Notes: generated by a model not told the origin, from the letters alone. DNA of 64,000 nt from Mangrovimicrobium sp033283325 (GCA_033283325.1 JAWMQO010000008.1:36014-100013), one strand, 5' to 3'. Shown: positions 27,691-37,064, counted from the stretch's first letter. Made by a program: numbers and translations.

Positions 27691-28487
27691 GCAAGGCCGC
27701 AGCGACCGTCCTGCAGAAAATCATTGACCGCAAGGTCGAGGAAGTCGCCGAACGGCGGCGCCAGCGCTCCCTGGCCAGCCTGGAATCGGAGCTCGCCGGG
27801 CAGTCTCCCGTGCGCGGCTTCGCCGGGCAATTGATGGCGAGAGCGGCGGAGCAACAGGCCGCGGTGATCGCCGAGGTGAAGAAGGCCTCACCGAGCAAGG
27901 GTGTGATCCGGCCCGATTTCCGCCCCGCCGAGATCGCCCGCAGCTACCAGGCCGGCGGTGCCACCTGCCTTTCGGTACTCACCGATATCGATTTCTTCCA
28001 GGGCGCCGATGAATACCTGCAGCAGGCCCGTGCGGCCTGTGATCTGCCGGTGCTGCGCAAGGACTTCACCGTCGATCCCTACCAGGTAGTGGAGGCGCGG
28101 GCGATCGGCGCGGATGCGATCTTGCTGATCGTGGCGGCCTTGTCAGATGCGCAGATGAAGGAGTTGTCGGACACCGCCGCCCAGTGCGGCCTCGATGTAC
28201 TGGTGGAAGTGCATGATCGCGAGGAACTGGACCGCGCCCTTGAACTGCCGACTCCGCTGGTCGGCATCAACAATCGTGACCTGCGCAATTTCGAAACCTC
28301 CCTGCAGACCACCCTCGACCTCCTGCCGCATATCCCGTCCTCGCGCCTGGTGGTGACGGAAAGCGGGATCCACACGGCGGATGATGTGGACTTGATGCGA
28401 GATAACGGCATCTACACCTTCCTGGTGGGCGAGGCTTTCATGCGAGCGGACGATCCGGGCAGTCGGTTGCGGGAACTGTTTGGCTGA
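27687..28487 (+). CDS. trpC: Indole-3-glycerol phosphate synthase
   Basis: A 266-residue TIM-barrel enzyme closing the indole ring. VIAEVKKASPSKGVIRPDF holds the catalytic Lys, with VLRKDFTVDPYQV, VEVHDREEL and VGINNRDLRNF following. It overlaps trpD by ATGA and ends this part of the pathway; trpF, trpA and trpB are not in the window, so the pathway is split, as in Pseudomonas. Confidence 0.95.
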   Translation: MSKAAATVLQKIIDRKVEEVAERRRQRSLASLESELAGQSPVRGFAGQLMARAAEQQAAVIAEVKKASPSKGVIRPDFRPAEIARSYQAGGATCLSVLTDIDFFQGADEYLQQARAACDLPVLRKDFTVDPYQVVEARAIGADAILLIVAALSDAQMKELSDTAAQCGLDVLVEVHDREELDRALELPTPLVGINNRDLRNFETSLQTTLDLLPHIPSSRLVVTESGIHTADDVDLMRDNGIYTFLVGEAFMRADDPGSRLRELFG

Positions 28488-28517
28488 GACTTGATGCCCG
28501 CTGCCGGCAGCGCTGGT

Positions 28518-29351
28518 TCAGCCGGCGGCGCTGTTGCGGGCCTCTTGCAGCAGTTCCTGCGCTTCAGGGTTGTTCGCGTCCAGGGCCAGGCTGCGTTCCA
28601 GTACTTCGATCGCCTGTGCGTGTTTTCCCAGTGTAAGCAGGTTTCGCCCGAGCCCCCGCAGCGCGAGTAGCGAGTTGCTGTCCAGTTCCAGCGCCTCGCG
28701 GTACCAGTTTTGCGCCTCCTCGTGACGCTGGGCTGAGGTCAGCGTCTCGCCGATGGCGATCCGGCATTCGACCGAGCCGGGGTTCAGCGAAAGCGCGCGC
28801 CGGTAGCACTCCAGCGCGGCACCATGCTGGCGCAGTTTTCCCAGCAGGCGGCCGAGTTTGCGCACGCCCGTCTCGGTTTCCCCGGCAGCCTCCAGGTATT
28901 TGCGCTGGATTGCTGCCGCTTCTTCCTGCCGCCCGAGCCGGTCGAGGGTGTCGGCCATATTGTTGAGTGCGTCGGGGTAGCGGGGCTCTATGCGCAGGGC
29001 GCGGGCAAAGGCGGCCAGTGCGGCCTCGTGATCGCCGCGATCGCCCATGATGACGCCGATAATGTTGTAGGGCAGCGGCTGCCCCGGGTAGCGCTGGCCC
29101 GCTTGCCGGGCCCTGGTGAGTGCGGCGTCTGCATCGCCGCTGCTGTAAGCGGCCAGCAGCGCCCTGATGTCGCGCTCGAGTCGTTCCGGGTCGGGTTTGG
29201 CGGCGGCTTCCTGCAATGCCTTGAGCGCTTTGCGGGCCTTGCGGTTGTGTGGGTCCCGCTGCAATACCTGTTCGTAGATCTGCATGGCGGCCAGGTAGTT
29301 GCCCTTCTTCTGCAAGCGGCGGGCTTCGGCTAGAGAATCCTCAAAGGACAT
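28518..29351 (-). CDS. Tetratricopeptide repeat protein
   Basis: A 277-residue soluble protein made of about six TPR units (for example GNYLAAMQIYEQVLQRDPHN near residues 17-36 and GKHAQAIEVLERSLALDANN near the C-terminus). No signal peptide or membrane segment. TPR stacks bind proteins or assemble complexes; no enzymatic domain is seen. It is convergent with trpC and read in the same direction as crp, 24 bases after it. Confidence 0.8.
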   Translation of the reverse strand: MSFEDSLAEARRLQKKGNYLAAMQIYEQVLQRDPHNRKARKALKALQEAAAKPDPERLERDIRALLAAYSSGDADAALTRARQAGQRYPGQPLPYNIIGVIMGDRGDHEAALAAFARALRIEPRYPDALNNMADTLDRLGRQEEAAAIQRKYLEAAGETETGVRKLGRLLGKLRQHGAALECYRRALSLNPGSVECRIAIGETLTSAQRHEEAQNWYREALELDSNSLLALRGLGRNLLTLGKHAQAIEVLERSLALDANNPEAQELLQEARNSAAG

Positions 29352-29375
29352 TCGGCGGTTCGATCTCCGTGGCGT

Positions 29376-30020
29376 TTAGCGGGTGCCGAAGACTACCATA
29401 GTTTTGCCGGCTACCGAGACCAGCCCGTCCTCTTCCAGGTTCTTGAGTACGCGCCCGGCCATTTCCCGCGAGCAGCCGACGATCTTGCCCAGCTCCTGCC
29501 GGGTGATCTTGATCTGCATGCCGTCCGGGTGGGTCATTGCGTCCGGTTCCTTGCAGAGGTCCAGCAGGGTGTGGGCGATACGCCCGGTGACATCGACGAA
29601 GGCGAGATCGGAGAGTTTGCGCGTGGTCTGGCGCAGGCGCTTGCCGAGCTGTCGCGAGATCGCGTACAGCACTTCCGGGTATTGCGCGCTGATCTGGTGG
29701 AATTTCTCGTAGCTGATTTCGGCTACTTCACAGGCGGTCTTGGCGGTGACCAGTGCGCTGCGCGGCTGGATCTCGTCTTCGAAGAGGCCCATTTCGCCGA
29801 CGAAGTCGCCGGGGTTGAGATAGCTGACAACCATCATGTGGCCCGGGTCGTCGGGGTCTTCCACCAGCACTGAAACCGAGCCGTCCAGGATCAGGTAGAG
29901 AGTGTCACCCGCTTCCCCCTGCTTCATGACTGTAGCCCTGACCTTGTACTGCTTGCGCTGGCAATGCTGCAGGAAGCTTTCGATCGTTGGGATGGCTTGG
30001 ACGATCTGTGGTTTCAGCAC
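29376..30020 (-). CDS. crp: cAMP receptor protein (Crp/Vfr family)
   Basis: A 214-residue regulator very close to Escherichia coli Crp and Pseudomonas Vfr. The cAMP pocket shows GDFVGEMGLFE and PRSALVTAKTACEVAEISY; the C-terminal helix-turn-helix shows ITRQELGKIVGCSREMAGR with the DNA-reading Arg, Glu and Arg conserved. It would act as a global activator. The minus-strand pair TCGACC and TAGGAT, 17 bases apart upstream of the gene, could be its promoter; no clear self-binding site was found. Confidence 0.93.
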   Translation of the reverse strand: MLKPQIVQAIPTIESFLQHCQRKQYKVRATVMKQGEAGDTLYLILDGSVSVLVEDPDDPGHMMVVSYLNPGDFVGEMGLFEDEIQPRSALVTAKTACEVAEISYEKFHQISAQYPEVLYAISRQLGKRLRQTTRKLSDLAFVDVTGRIAHTLLDLCKEPDAMTHPDGMQIKITRQELGKIVGCSREMAGRVLKNLEEDGLVSVAGKTMVVFGTR

Positions 30021-30236
30021 ACGAATTCCCCCGAGAAATTGTGAAATATTTTTTTTCCGATCCTAGTCTAGCTCAGAGTTTGGTCGAGTGAAACGCTGTG
30101 TCTCACGGGATTAATGCCACGGTGAGGATACTCTTCCTCCCCGGGTTCCCGGTCCGCTGGATAAAGTATGCTTGCCTGAACAGGCCGCCGCGCTTGTGCT
30201 AAGCTTCGCGACCGTTTTACCTGGGAGAGATTCGGG

Positions 30237-30668
30237 ATGAAAGCAAGCGTTAAGTGGACGGATGGCGCCATGTTTGTCGGGGAGTCCGGCAGCGGCCATG
30301 CAGTGGTGATGGACGGCGCCCCGGAGCTCGGCGGACGCAACCTCGGCCCGCGACCGATGGAAATGCTGTTGATCGGCACCGGCGGATGTTCCACCTACGA
30401 CGTGCTTTCGATGCTGAAGAAATCCCGTCAACAGGTGGTGGATTGCCGGGTCGAGATTGAGGCGGAGCGAGCCGATGCAGTGCCGGCCGTTTTTACTTCA
30501 ATCCACCTGCATTTTATCGTCACCGGCGTGGGGCTTAAGGAAAATCACGTGAAACGGGCGGTGGAGCTGTCGGCTGAAAAGTATTGCAGTGCCTCGATCA
30601 TGCTGGGCGCGGCGGGGGTGGCGATGAGCCACTCCTACGAGATCGTCGAATTCTCCGGGGAGTCCTGA
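30237..30668 (+). CDS. OsmC family protein (YhfA-like)
   Basis: A 143-residue OsmC/Ohr-fold protein. GRNLGPRPMEMLLIGTGGCSTYDVL contains the first conserved Cys, and EKYCSASIMLG the second, forming the peroxidatic pair. The subtype resembles YhfA, also found beside crp in enterobacteria. It diverges from crp. Likely a thiol-dependent hydroperoxide reductase, though YhfA-type proteins are not well characterised. Confidence 0.85.
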   Translation: MKASVKWTDGAMFVGESGSGHAVVMDGAPELGGRNLGPRPMEMLLIGTGGCSTYDVLSMLKKSRQQVVDCRVEIEAERADAVPAVFTSIHLHFIVTGVGLKENHVKRAVELSAEKYCSASIMLGAAGVAMSHSYEIVEFSGES

Positions 30669-30679
30669 GGAAAGCTGCT

Positions 30680-30814
30680 GATCGCCCCGTTCCGCGTTCG
30701 GGCGGAGCGGGCTCCCACATTACTCAGAATTACCTGTGAGAACTCCCGGGTGTCGGGAAGGACCTGTGGGAGCCCGCTCCGCGGGCGATCGCGCACGGAG
30801 TGCGCTCCCACAGG
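30680..30814. repeat. Cluster of three REP-like palindromes
   Basis: Three units lie between convergent osmC-family and coq7 genes: 30680-30719 (forward), 30763-30792 (reverse) and 30787-30814 (forward). Each carries a GATCGC end, a GC-rich palindrome and a GCTCCCACA end; the second and third overlap at GATCGC. They match the pair at 24302-24361 and resemble REP elements of Pseudomonas putida. Confidence 0.7.
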
Positions 30815-30818
30815 GGAG

Positions 30819-31463
30819 TCAGATCCGGTAACTGCTCTGGGTCATTACCGAGGAGATCATGGTCATCGCTTCCTTGACCGCGGGAGGGAAGTCCCGACCT
30901 CCGGCTTCCAGGGCCTGGCGCCCGTGGCGCTCCTCGTCCTCCAGCATCTGCTGAACGATCAGGCGTGACTTGCGGTCCTCGTCGGGCAGGTCGCGAAGAT
31001 GGGAGCGCAGGTGCTTGCACACCCGCTCCTCGGTGGCGGCGACAAACCCCAGGCTGAGTTCATCACCGATCGCCCCGGCGACCGCGCCGAGAGTGAAAGA
31101 CAGGCCGTACCAGGCCGGGTTGAGCAGGCTGGGGCGGCTGTCGAGTTCCCGCAACCGCGCCTTGCACCAGACGAGATGATCGATTTCCTCGCGGGCGGCC
31201 TGGCGCATTTCCTTGCGCACGCCCGAGTGGCGCGCGGTCAGGGCCTGCCCCTGGTACAGCGCCTGGGCGCAGACCTCGCCGGTGTGATTTACCCGCATCA
31301 GTCCCGCCGCATGGCGCCTCTCCCTTTCCGAGAGTGCAGCTTCGCTGTGCCCCTCGGCGGGCGAGTCGCGTCCCGCGGAGTGGCCGCGGTTGCTGATGGT
31401 GCGCATCACCGAGTCGGTCTCGGTGATCAGGCGGTCCAGCAGTGAGAGGCGGCGCTTGCGCAT
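30819..31463 (-). CDS. coq7: Demethoxyubiquinol hydroxylase Coq7
   Basis: A 214-residue di-iron monooxygenase for the last hydroxylation in ubiquinone synthesis. Iron ligands appear in HTGEVCAQ, EEIDHLVWC and in the C-terminal EERVCKH and EDEERHG repeats. The middle SFTLGAVAGAIGDELSLGFV is the membrane-associated helix. It follows purD by 20 bases on the same strand. Confidence 0.93.
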   Translation of the reverse strand: MRKRRLSLLDRLITETDSVMRTISNRGHSAGRDSPAEGHSEAALSERERRHAAGLMRVNHTGEVCAQALYQGQALTARHSGVRKEMRQAAREEIDHLVWCKARLRELDSRPSLLNPAWYGLSFTLGAVAGAIGDELSLGFVAATEERVCKHLRSHLRDLPDEDRKSRLIVQQMLEDEERHGRQALEAGGRDFPPAVKEAMTMISSVMTQSSYRI

Positions 31464-31483
31464 GCTATCCGGTTGGTCAGGCT

Positions 31484-32773
31484 TCAGTCCTGACTATAGC
31501 GGGCCAGCGCCCGCCAGCCAATATCCCGGCGCAGGGTCACGCCCTCCCAGTGAATCCTGTCCGTCGCCGCATAGCAGGCCTGCTGGGCCGCGGCGATGTC
31601 TTCACCGAGGGCGGTGACGCAGAGTACCCGCCCGCCGCTGGTGACCACCTCGCCGTCCTGCTCCGCGGTACCGGCGTGGAAGACCTTGACGGTTTCGCTG
31701 TCGACGCCATCCAGGCCGCTGATCACCGCGCCCTTGCCATAGCTGCCGGGGTAACCGCCGGCGGCCAGGACCACGCCGATGGCACAGCGCGGGTCCCACT
31801 CGGCCGTGGCCGTGTCGAGTTCGCCGTCGAGTGCCGAATTGCACAGGGCGACGAGGTCCGACTGCAGGCGCAGCATGATGGGCTGGGTTTCCGGGTCGCC
31901 GAAGCGACAGTTGTATTCGATCACCTTCGGCTCGCCTGCCGGGGAGATCATCAGGCCGGCGTAGAGGAAGCCGGTGTAGGGATTGCCCTCTGCAGCCATG
32001 CCGCGCACGGTGGGGGTGATCACCTCGTCCATGATGCGCTGGAATACTGCCTCATCCACCACCGGTGCAGGTGAATAGGCGCCCATGCCGCCGGTGTTGG
32101 GGCCGGTGTCGCCCTCTCCGATGCGCTTGTGGTCCTGGCTGGTGGCCATCGGCAGGACGTTCTCGCCGTCCACCATGACGATAAAACTGGCTTCCTCGCC
32201 CTCGAGGAATTCCTCGATGACCACCCGGCAGCCGGCATCGCCGAAGGCGTTGCCGGAGAGCATGTCGGTGACCGCAGCTTCCGCCTGCTCCAGGGTCTCG
32301 GCGACGATGACACCTTTGCCCGCGGCGAGGCCGTCAGCCTTGACCACGATCGGTGCACCCTGTTCCCGCAGGTAGGTCAGCGCGGGTTCCAGTTCGCTGA
32401 AGTTGCCGTAGGCGGCGGTGGGGATGGCGTGGCGGGCGAGGAAATCCTTGGTGAAGGCCTTGGAGCCCTCCAGTTGCGCCGCGCCCTTGCCCGGGCCGAA
32501 GCAGCGCAGGCCGCGCTCGCTGAAATAGTCGACGACACCGTCCACCAGCGGTTGCTCGGGACCGACGATGGTCAGGCCGACATTGTTCGCTTCGGCGAAG
32601 TCAGCCAGTGCCGGGAAATCCCCGACGCCGATGGCGACATTTTCCAGTCCGGCTTCGCGCGCAGTGCCCGCGTTCCCGGGAGCCACGAATACCGTTTCTA
32701 CCCCAGCCGATTGCGCCGCCTTCCAGGCCAGCGCGTGTTCGCGCCCGCCGCCACCTATGACCAATACATTCAT
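31484..32773 (-). CDS. purD: Phosphoribosylamine-glycine ligase
   Basis: A 429-residue ATP-grasp enzyme for the second step of purine synthesis. MNVLVIGGGGREHALAWK, PIVVKADGLAAGKGVIVAE (ATP loop), and FLYAGLMISPAGEPKVIEYN with FGDPETQ are family hallmarks. It follows purH by 74 bases, as in Pseudomonas. Confidence 0.97.
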   Translation of the reverse strand: MNVLVIGGGGREHALAWKAAQSAGVETVFVAPGNAGTAREAGLENVAIGVGDFPALADFAEANNVGLTIVGPEQPLVDGVVDYFSERGLRCFGPGKGAAQLEGSKAFTKDFLARHAIPTAAYGNFSELEPALTYLREQGAPIVVKADGLAAGKGVIVAETLEQAEAAVTDMLSGNAFGDAGCRVVIEEFLEGEEASFIVMVDGENVLPMATSQDHKRIGEGDTGPNTGGMGAYSPAPVVDEAVFQRIMDEVITPTVRGMAAEGNPYTGFLYAGLMISPAGEPKVIEYNCRFGDPETQPIMLRLQSDLVALCNSALDGELDTATAEWDPRCAIGVVLAAGGYPGSYGKGAVISGLDGVDSETVKVFHAGTAEQDGEVVTSGGRVLCVTALGEDIAAAQQACYAATDRIHWEGVTLRRDIGWRALARYSQD

Positions 32774-32847
32774 AAACTTTTACGTCCTGGATCTGACTTG
32801 TTGTACATAGCACCCAGCCTGGAGGGCGTGTGCCGGTCTGGGACGCC

Positions 32848-34416
32848 TTAATGACGAAAATGTCGCATGCCGGTGAAGACCATGGTCATGCCGTGCTCGT
32901 CGGCGGCGGCGATGACTTCCTCGTCGCGGATGGAGCCGCCGGGCTGGATGACCGCGGCAATGCCCCGCTCGCCGGCGCTGTCGATGCCGTCGCGGAAGGG
33001 GAAGAAAGCGTCGGAGGCCATCACCGAGCCTTTGACTTCAAGGCCGGCGTGTTCCGCCTTGATCGCGGCGATGCGCGCGGAGTTCACCCGGCTCATCTGG
33101 CCGGCGCCAACGCCGACAGTCTGGCCATTGTTGGCGTAGACGATGGCGTTGGATTTGACGAACTTGGCGACCTTCCAGGCAAACAGCAGGTCTTTCATCT
33201 GTTGCTCGGTGGGCTGCACCTTGCTGACGACCTGCAGGTCGCCGGCGCCGACCATGCCGAGGTCGCGGTCCTGTACCAGCAGGCCGCCATTGACCCGTTT
33301 GTAGTCGAGGGCCGCGCCGGGAGTGGACCACTCGCCACAGGCCAGCAGGCGCACGTTCTTCTTCGCGGCCACGGCCTGCACCGCACCTTCACTGACCGAG
33401 GGCGCGATGATCACCTCGACGAACTGGCGCTCGCAGATGGCGGCCGCGGTGGCCTCGTCGAGTTCCCGGTTGAAGGCGATGATGCCGCCAAAGGCGGATT
33501 CCGGGTCGGTTTCGAAGGCCAGGTCGTAGGCCTGCATCAGGTCGCCTGCCACTGCGACACCGCAGGGGTTGGCGTGCTTGACGATCACGCAGGCAGGCTG
33601 GTCGAAGTTTTTCACGCATTCCAGCGCCGCATCGGTGTCCGCCACATTGTTGTAGGAGAGTTCCTTGCCCTGCAGCTGTTTTGCGGTGGCGATGCCGGCT
33701 TCGGCGGGATTGCTTTCCACGTAGAAGGCCGCCTTCTGGTGCGGGTTCTCGCCGTAGCGCATTTCCTGCGTCTTGTGGAACTGGGTATTGAAGGTGCGGG
33801 GAAAGTCCTCGGAGCCACCCGGAACCAGGCGGCCGAAATAGTTGGCGATGGCGCCGTCGTAGGCGGCGGTGTGCTCGTAGGCCTTGATCGCCAGGTCGAA
33901 GCGGGTCGCCAGGGAAGTGGCGCCAGCGTTGGCGCGCATTTCTTCGAGAATGGCGCCATAGTCGGAGGCGTTCACCACGATGTTCACGAAGCGGTGGTTC
34001 TTCGCAGCAGCCCGGACCATGGTGGGCCCGCCGATGTCGATATTCTCGACGGCGTCCTCCAGGGTGCAATCGGGATTGGCGACGGTCGCCTCGAAGGGGT
34101 AGAGGTTGACCACTACCATGTCGATGTAGTCGATGCCGTGCTCGCTGGCGATGGCGTCATCCTGGCCGCGGCGGCCGAGGATCGCGCCGTGCACCTTGGG
34201 GTGCAGGGTTTTCACCCGGCCATCCATCATCTCGGGGAAGCCGGTGTACTCGGAAACCTCGGTGACCTCGAGGCCCTTTTCCTGCAGCAGGCGGTAGGTG
34301 CCGCCGGTAGACAGCAGTTCCACGCCGAGTTCCCGCAGGCCCGTGGCAAATTCCACGATGCCCGATTTGTCGGAGACGCTGATCAGGGCGCGCCGGATGG
34401 TGACCGCTTCGCTCAT
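32848..34416 (-). CDS. purH: Bifunctional AICAR transformylase/IMP cyclohydrolase
   Basis: A 522-residue enzyme for the last two purine steps. The N-terminal IMP cyclohydrolase part shows RALISVSDKSGIVEFA and VKTLHPKVHGAILGRR; the C-terminal transformylase part shows RYGENPHQKAAFY, VKHANPCGVAV and SDAFFPFRDGID. Starts 4 bases after fis. Confidence 0.97.
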   Translation of the reverse strand: MSEAVTIRRALISVSDKSGIVEFATGLRELGVELLSTGGTYRLLQEKGLEVTEVSEYTGFPEMMDGRVKTLHPKVHGAILGRRGQDDAIASEHGIDYIDMVVVNLYPFEATVANPDCTLEDAVENIDIGGPTMVRAAAKNHRFVNIVVNASDYGAILEEMRANAGATSLATRFDLAIKAYEHTAAYDGAIANYFGRLVPGGSEDFPRTFNTQFHKTQEMRYGENPHQKAAFYVESNPAEAGIATAKQLQGKELSYNNVADTDAALECVKNFDQPACVIVKHANPCGVAVAGDLMQAYDLAFETDPESAFGGIIAFNRELDEATAAAICERQFVEVIIAPSVSEGAVQAVAAKKNVRLLACGEWSTPGAALDYKRVNGGLLVQDRDLGMVGAGDLQVVSKVQPTEQQMKDLLFAWKVAKFVKSNAIVYANNGQTVGVGAGQMSRVNSARIAAIKAEHAGLEVKGSVMASDAFFPFRDGIDSAGERGIAAVIQPGGSIRDEEVIAAADEHGMTMVFTGMRHFRH

Positions 34417-34420
34417 TGTT

Positions 34421-34738
34421 TCAGTCCTTGTTGCCGATCAACTTGTGCTGCTTGAGTTTCTTGCGCAGGGTGCCGCGATTGAGCCCGAGCATGATGGAGG
34501 CCTTGGTCTGGTTGTTGCGCGTATAGCGCATGATCTCTTCCAGCAGGGGGGCTTCCACTTCGGCCAGCACCATCTGGTAGACATCGGTGGACAGCTGGCC
34601 GTCCAGTTCGTCGAGGTACTGCTGGACGCAGGCTTTGACAGCGTCGCGCAAGCTGGCCTGGTTGCTACCTTCCTGAGCGTCGCAGGCGGCGTTTTCAGTG
34701 TTGGTATCGATGGAAGAGATGGCTTCAGCTCCTGTCAT
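34421..34738 (-). CDS. fis: Nucleoid protein Fis
   Basis: A 105-residue DNA-bending protein. The N-terminal arm is short and variable; LRDAVKACVQQYLDELDG forms the dimer helices, and TRNNQTKASIMLGLNRGTLRKKL is the helix-turn-helix. It activates rRNA promoters and organises the nucleoid. Its start overlaps the dusB stop by ATGA, the classical dusB-fis arrangement. Confidence 0.95.
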   Translation of the reverse strand: MTGAEAISSIDTNTENAACDAQEGSNQASLRDAVKACVQQYLDELDGQLSTDVYQMVLAEVEAPLLEEIMRYTRNNQTKASIMLGLNRGTLRKKLKQHKLIGNKD

Positions 34739-35718
34739 GCTGCGAGTTCCTTAAACTGTCTTGAATCTAGTATGTTTTCGAGTAATGCCAACTGCGCCGC
34801 CGGGGACTCCTGCCGATTGAAGGCATCCCGGTGGGCGCGGTAGGCATTGTGATCCTGCAGGTACCAACCCACGTGCTTGCGGGCAATACGTGGTCCCATG
34901 ACGACTCCATAAAAATCATAGAGCGCCAACAGGTGGCGGCGCAGGATCGTGTGCTGCTCTTGCCAGGAGGGCTCGGTGACCTCCCGGCCGGCGAGGTAGT
35001 CGGCGATCTGGCCGCAGAGCCAGGGCCGTCCCTGGGCAGCGCGGCCGATCATTACCCCGGCAGCGCCGGTGTGTTGCAGTATGCGGGCGGCCTTTACCGG
35101 CGAGTCGATGTCGCCATTGGCGAACACCGGCAGGCCGGTGGCGGCGACGATCTCCGCGATGGTGTCGTACTCTGCCTTGCCCCGGAACTTGCAGGCCCGG
35201 GTGCGACCGTGGACTGCGAGCGCCGCCACACCCGCCTGCTCCGCAATGCGGGCGATCTCCACCCCGTTGCGGGCGTCGGGGTTGGCGCCGGTGCGGATCT
35301 TCAGGGTCACCGGCACATCCACTGCGGCGGTCACCGCCTCGAGAATATCGCGGACCAGCGCGGGGTTCGCCAGCAGCGCGGAACCAGCCGCCTTGCGGCA
35401 CACTTTCTTCGCCGGGCAGCCCATGTTGATATCGATGATCTGCGCACCCTGGGCCACGTTGTAACGGGCAGCCTCGGCCATCTGCTCCGGCTCGCTGCCG
35501 GCGATCTGGATCGAGCGCGGCTCCACTTCGCTGTCGTGGACGCTGCGGCGTTCACTCTTTCTGGAGCCGCGCAGGGAGGGGTCGGCGGAGATCATTTCGG
35601 AGACCACGAGCCCGGCGCCCATCTCGGCACACAGGCGCCGGAAGGGTAGGTCGGTCACCCCCGCCATTGGGGCCAGTGCCACCGGATTTCGCAATTTGTA
35701 GGGGCCTATTTGCGGCAT
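34735..35718 (-). CDS. dusB: tRNA-dihydrouridine synthase B
   Basis: A 327-residue FMN enzyme reducing uridines in the tRNA D-loop. LAPMAGVTDLPFRRL (FMN site), INMGCPAKKVCRKAAGSAL with the catalytic Cys, VKIRTG-like LKIRTGANP and GVMIGRAAQGRPW are present. A TAGAAT box on the minus strand at 35758-35763 could be its -10, without a good -35. Confidence 0.95.
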   Translation of the reverse strand: MPQIGPYKLRNPVALAPMAGVTDLPFRRLCAEMGAGLVVSEMISADPSLRGSRKSERRSVHDSEVEPRSIQIAGSEPEQMAEAARYNVAQGAQIIDINMGCPAKKVCRKAAGSALLANPALVRDILEAVTAAVDVPVTLKIRTGANPDARNGVEIARIAEQAGVAALAVHGRTRACKFRGKAEYDTIAEIVAATGLPVFANGDIDSPVKAARILQHTGAAGVMIGRAAQGRPWLCGQIADYLAGREVTEPSWQEQHTILRRHLLALYDFYGVVMGPRIARKHVGWYLQDHNAYRAHRDAFNRQESPAAQLALLENILDSRQFKELAA

Positions 35719-36172
35719 GGGTTTCCGGGGTCGGATGTGGTGCGAAAAAGAGGCGGTATTCTACTCCTCTGATTACGGGCGTGGAAGGTGAGTTGGGCAA
35801 AAAGCGGCCAGTTTTTTGTGTTGGGGTGTGTGTGGCGGCCTTGCGGCCGCTGCATCGTCGCTGCACGGTGAAGGGCTTGTGCTCCATTGCGGGCGCTTGC
35901 GGCGCGGTGGCCTTCTGCGTTCATTACCTCGCGAGTTGCGACCTTTTGTTGAATGGCCGCTGAGCGAAATCGGAGATCGGTGCTTCGGGGGAGGATTGGT
36001 TCGGCAGGAGGGGCGCGCTGCGTTGGTGACTAAAGTAAGGTGAGACCGGGTTCGCGCCGACGCCCTCCAAGTCCGCAAAAGCCCTTCACCGCACAGCGCC
36101 AATGCGGGGTGCGAAATGATCTGCGAAGGGTGCTCAATTCGGCTGCACCGGAGTCAGGCCGCCGCTCCGAAT
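35719..36172. other. Gene-free 454-base gap with long inverted repeat
   Basis: No credible gene was found between dusB and prmA: open frames here are short and lack family features. Two 27-base arms, 35852-35878 and 36079-36105, are inverted copies with 23 of 27 bases matching (core AAGCCCTTCACCG). A smaller hairpin, GCGGCC-TTGC-GGCCGC, is at 35835-35850. A 7-bp stem GCTCCGA/TCGGAGC surrounds the prmA stop, without a T-run. The gap may be an intergenic repeat element or a non-coding RNA locus. Confidence 0.5.
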
Positions 36173-37063
36173 CTACGATCGGAGCGCCCCCCGCAAACAC
36201 ACCCAGCCCTCATGCTCACCGGCAACCCGCAACGCTATACGCGGCGCATAGTGAGCAATCATCGCATCCGCCTGGGTATCCAGCAGGCCTGAAAGGAGCA
36301 AAGTACCCCCCGGTGCAAGAAGCGCCAGCAGCGTATCCGAGAGCTCCATCAAAGGCCCTGCCAGTATGTTGGCGATCACTACACCAGCCTGCCCCTGCCA
36401 AAGGTTGGCGTCGTACTGCCCCGGCAGCGCCAGTTGCAGCGCTGACTCAGGCAGAGCATTGCGGGAGAGGTTGTCGCGGCTGGCGAGCAGCGCCTGGGGA
36501 TCGTTGTCGACGCCAAGCGCCCGGCTGGCGCCGAGCTTGAGCGCTGCCACCGCGAGGATGCCCGAGCCGCAGCCGTAGTCGACCACGGTCAGTCCGTCGA
36601 GTGCCATGCCGTCGAGTTCGGTGAGGCAGAGGGCAGTAGTTGAGTGGGTGCCGGTGCCAAAGGCGAGGCCGGGGTCGAGCAGCAGATTGATCGCATCGGG
36701 CTCCGGAGGCTCCAGCCAGCTGGGGCAGACCCAGAGGCGCGAGCCGAATTTCATCGCCTGGTAGTGCTGCATCCACTCCCGTTCCCAGTCGCGATCCTCG
36801 AGGATCTCGACCCGGTAGTTGCCTTCGGTGAGGGCTTCTTCGGGCAGGTGGCCGAGCACCGCGCTCATGTCGGCGTCGGCGGGATAGAGACCGGTGATGC
36901 GGGTCTGGTTCCACAGCGGGGTTTCGCCGACACCCGGCTCGAGGACCGGTTGATCGGCGTCGTCCTCCAGGGTCACCGCGACCGCGCCGCTGGCGAGCAG
37001 CAGGTCTTCCAGTTCGGCGGCGCTGCCCGGGTCGGTGTACAGGCGCAGTTGAACCCAGCTCAA
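36173..37063 (-). CDS. prmA: Ribosomal protein L11 methyltransferase
   Basis: A 296-residue enzyme methylating L11. An N-terminal substrate-recognition domain is followed by the SAM-binding VVDYGCGSGILAVAALKLG, then GVDNDPQAL and VIANILAGPLMEL. FGTGTHSTTALCL precedes motif I as usual. It begins one base after accC, so the four genes aroQ, accB, accC and prmA form one leftward unit. Confidence 0.95.
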   Translation of the reverse strand: MSWVQLRLYTDPGSAAELEDLLLASGAVAVTLEDDADQPVLEPGVGETPLWNQTRITGLYPADADMSAVLGHLPEEALTEGNYRVEILEDRDWEREWMQHYQAMKFGSRLWVCPSWLEPPEPDAINLLLDPGLAFGTGTHSTTALCLTELDGMALDGLTVVDYGCGSGILAVAALKLGASRALGVDNDPQALLASRDNLSRNALPESALQLALPGQYDANLWQGQAGVVIANILAGPLMELSDTLLALLAPGGTLLLSGLLDTQADAMIAHYAPRIALRVAGEHEGWVCLRGALRS

Positions 37064-37064
37064 G

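Noticed and set aside
30021..30236. A Crp binding site for self-regulation upstream of crp
   Set aside because: No TGTGA-N6-TCACA match; the nearest half-sites have the wrong spacing.
32830..34455. A 541-codon plus-strand frame opposite purH
   Set aside because: Low-complexity His/Gly/Asp-rich translation, no motifs, and full overlap with a clear PurH.
35667..36540. Short frames in and around the dusB-prmA gap
   Set aside because: Arg/Pro/Cys-rich translations without ribosome sites. Two of them resemble each other only because of the inverted repeat.
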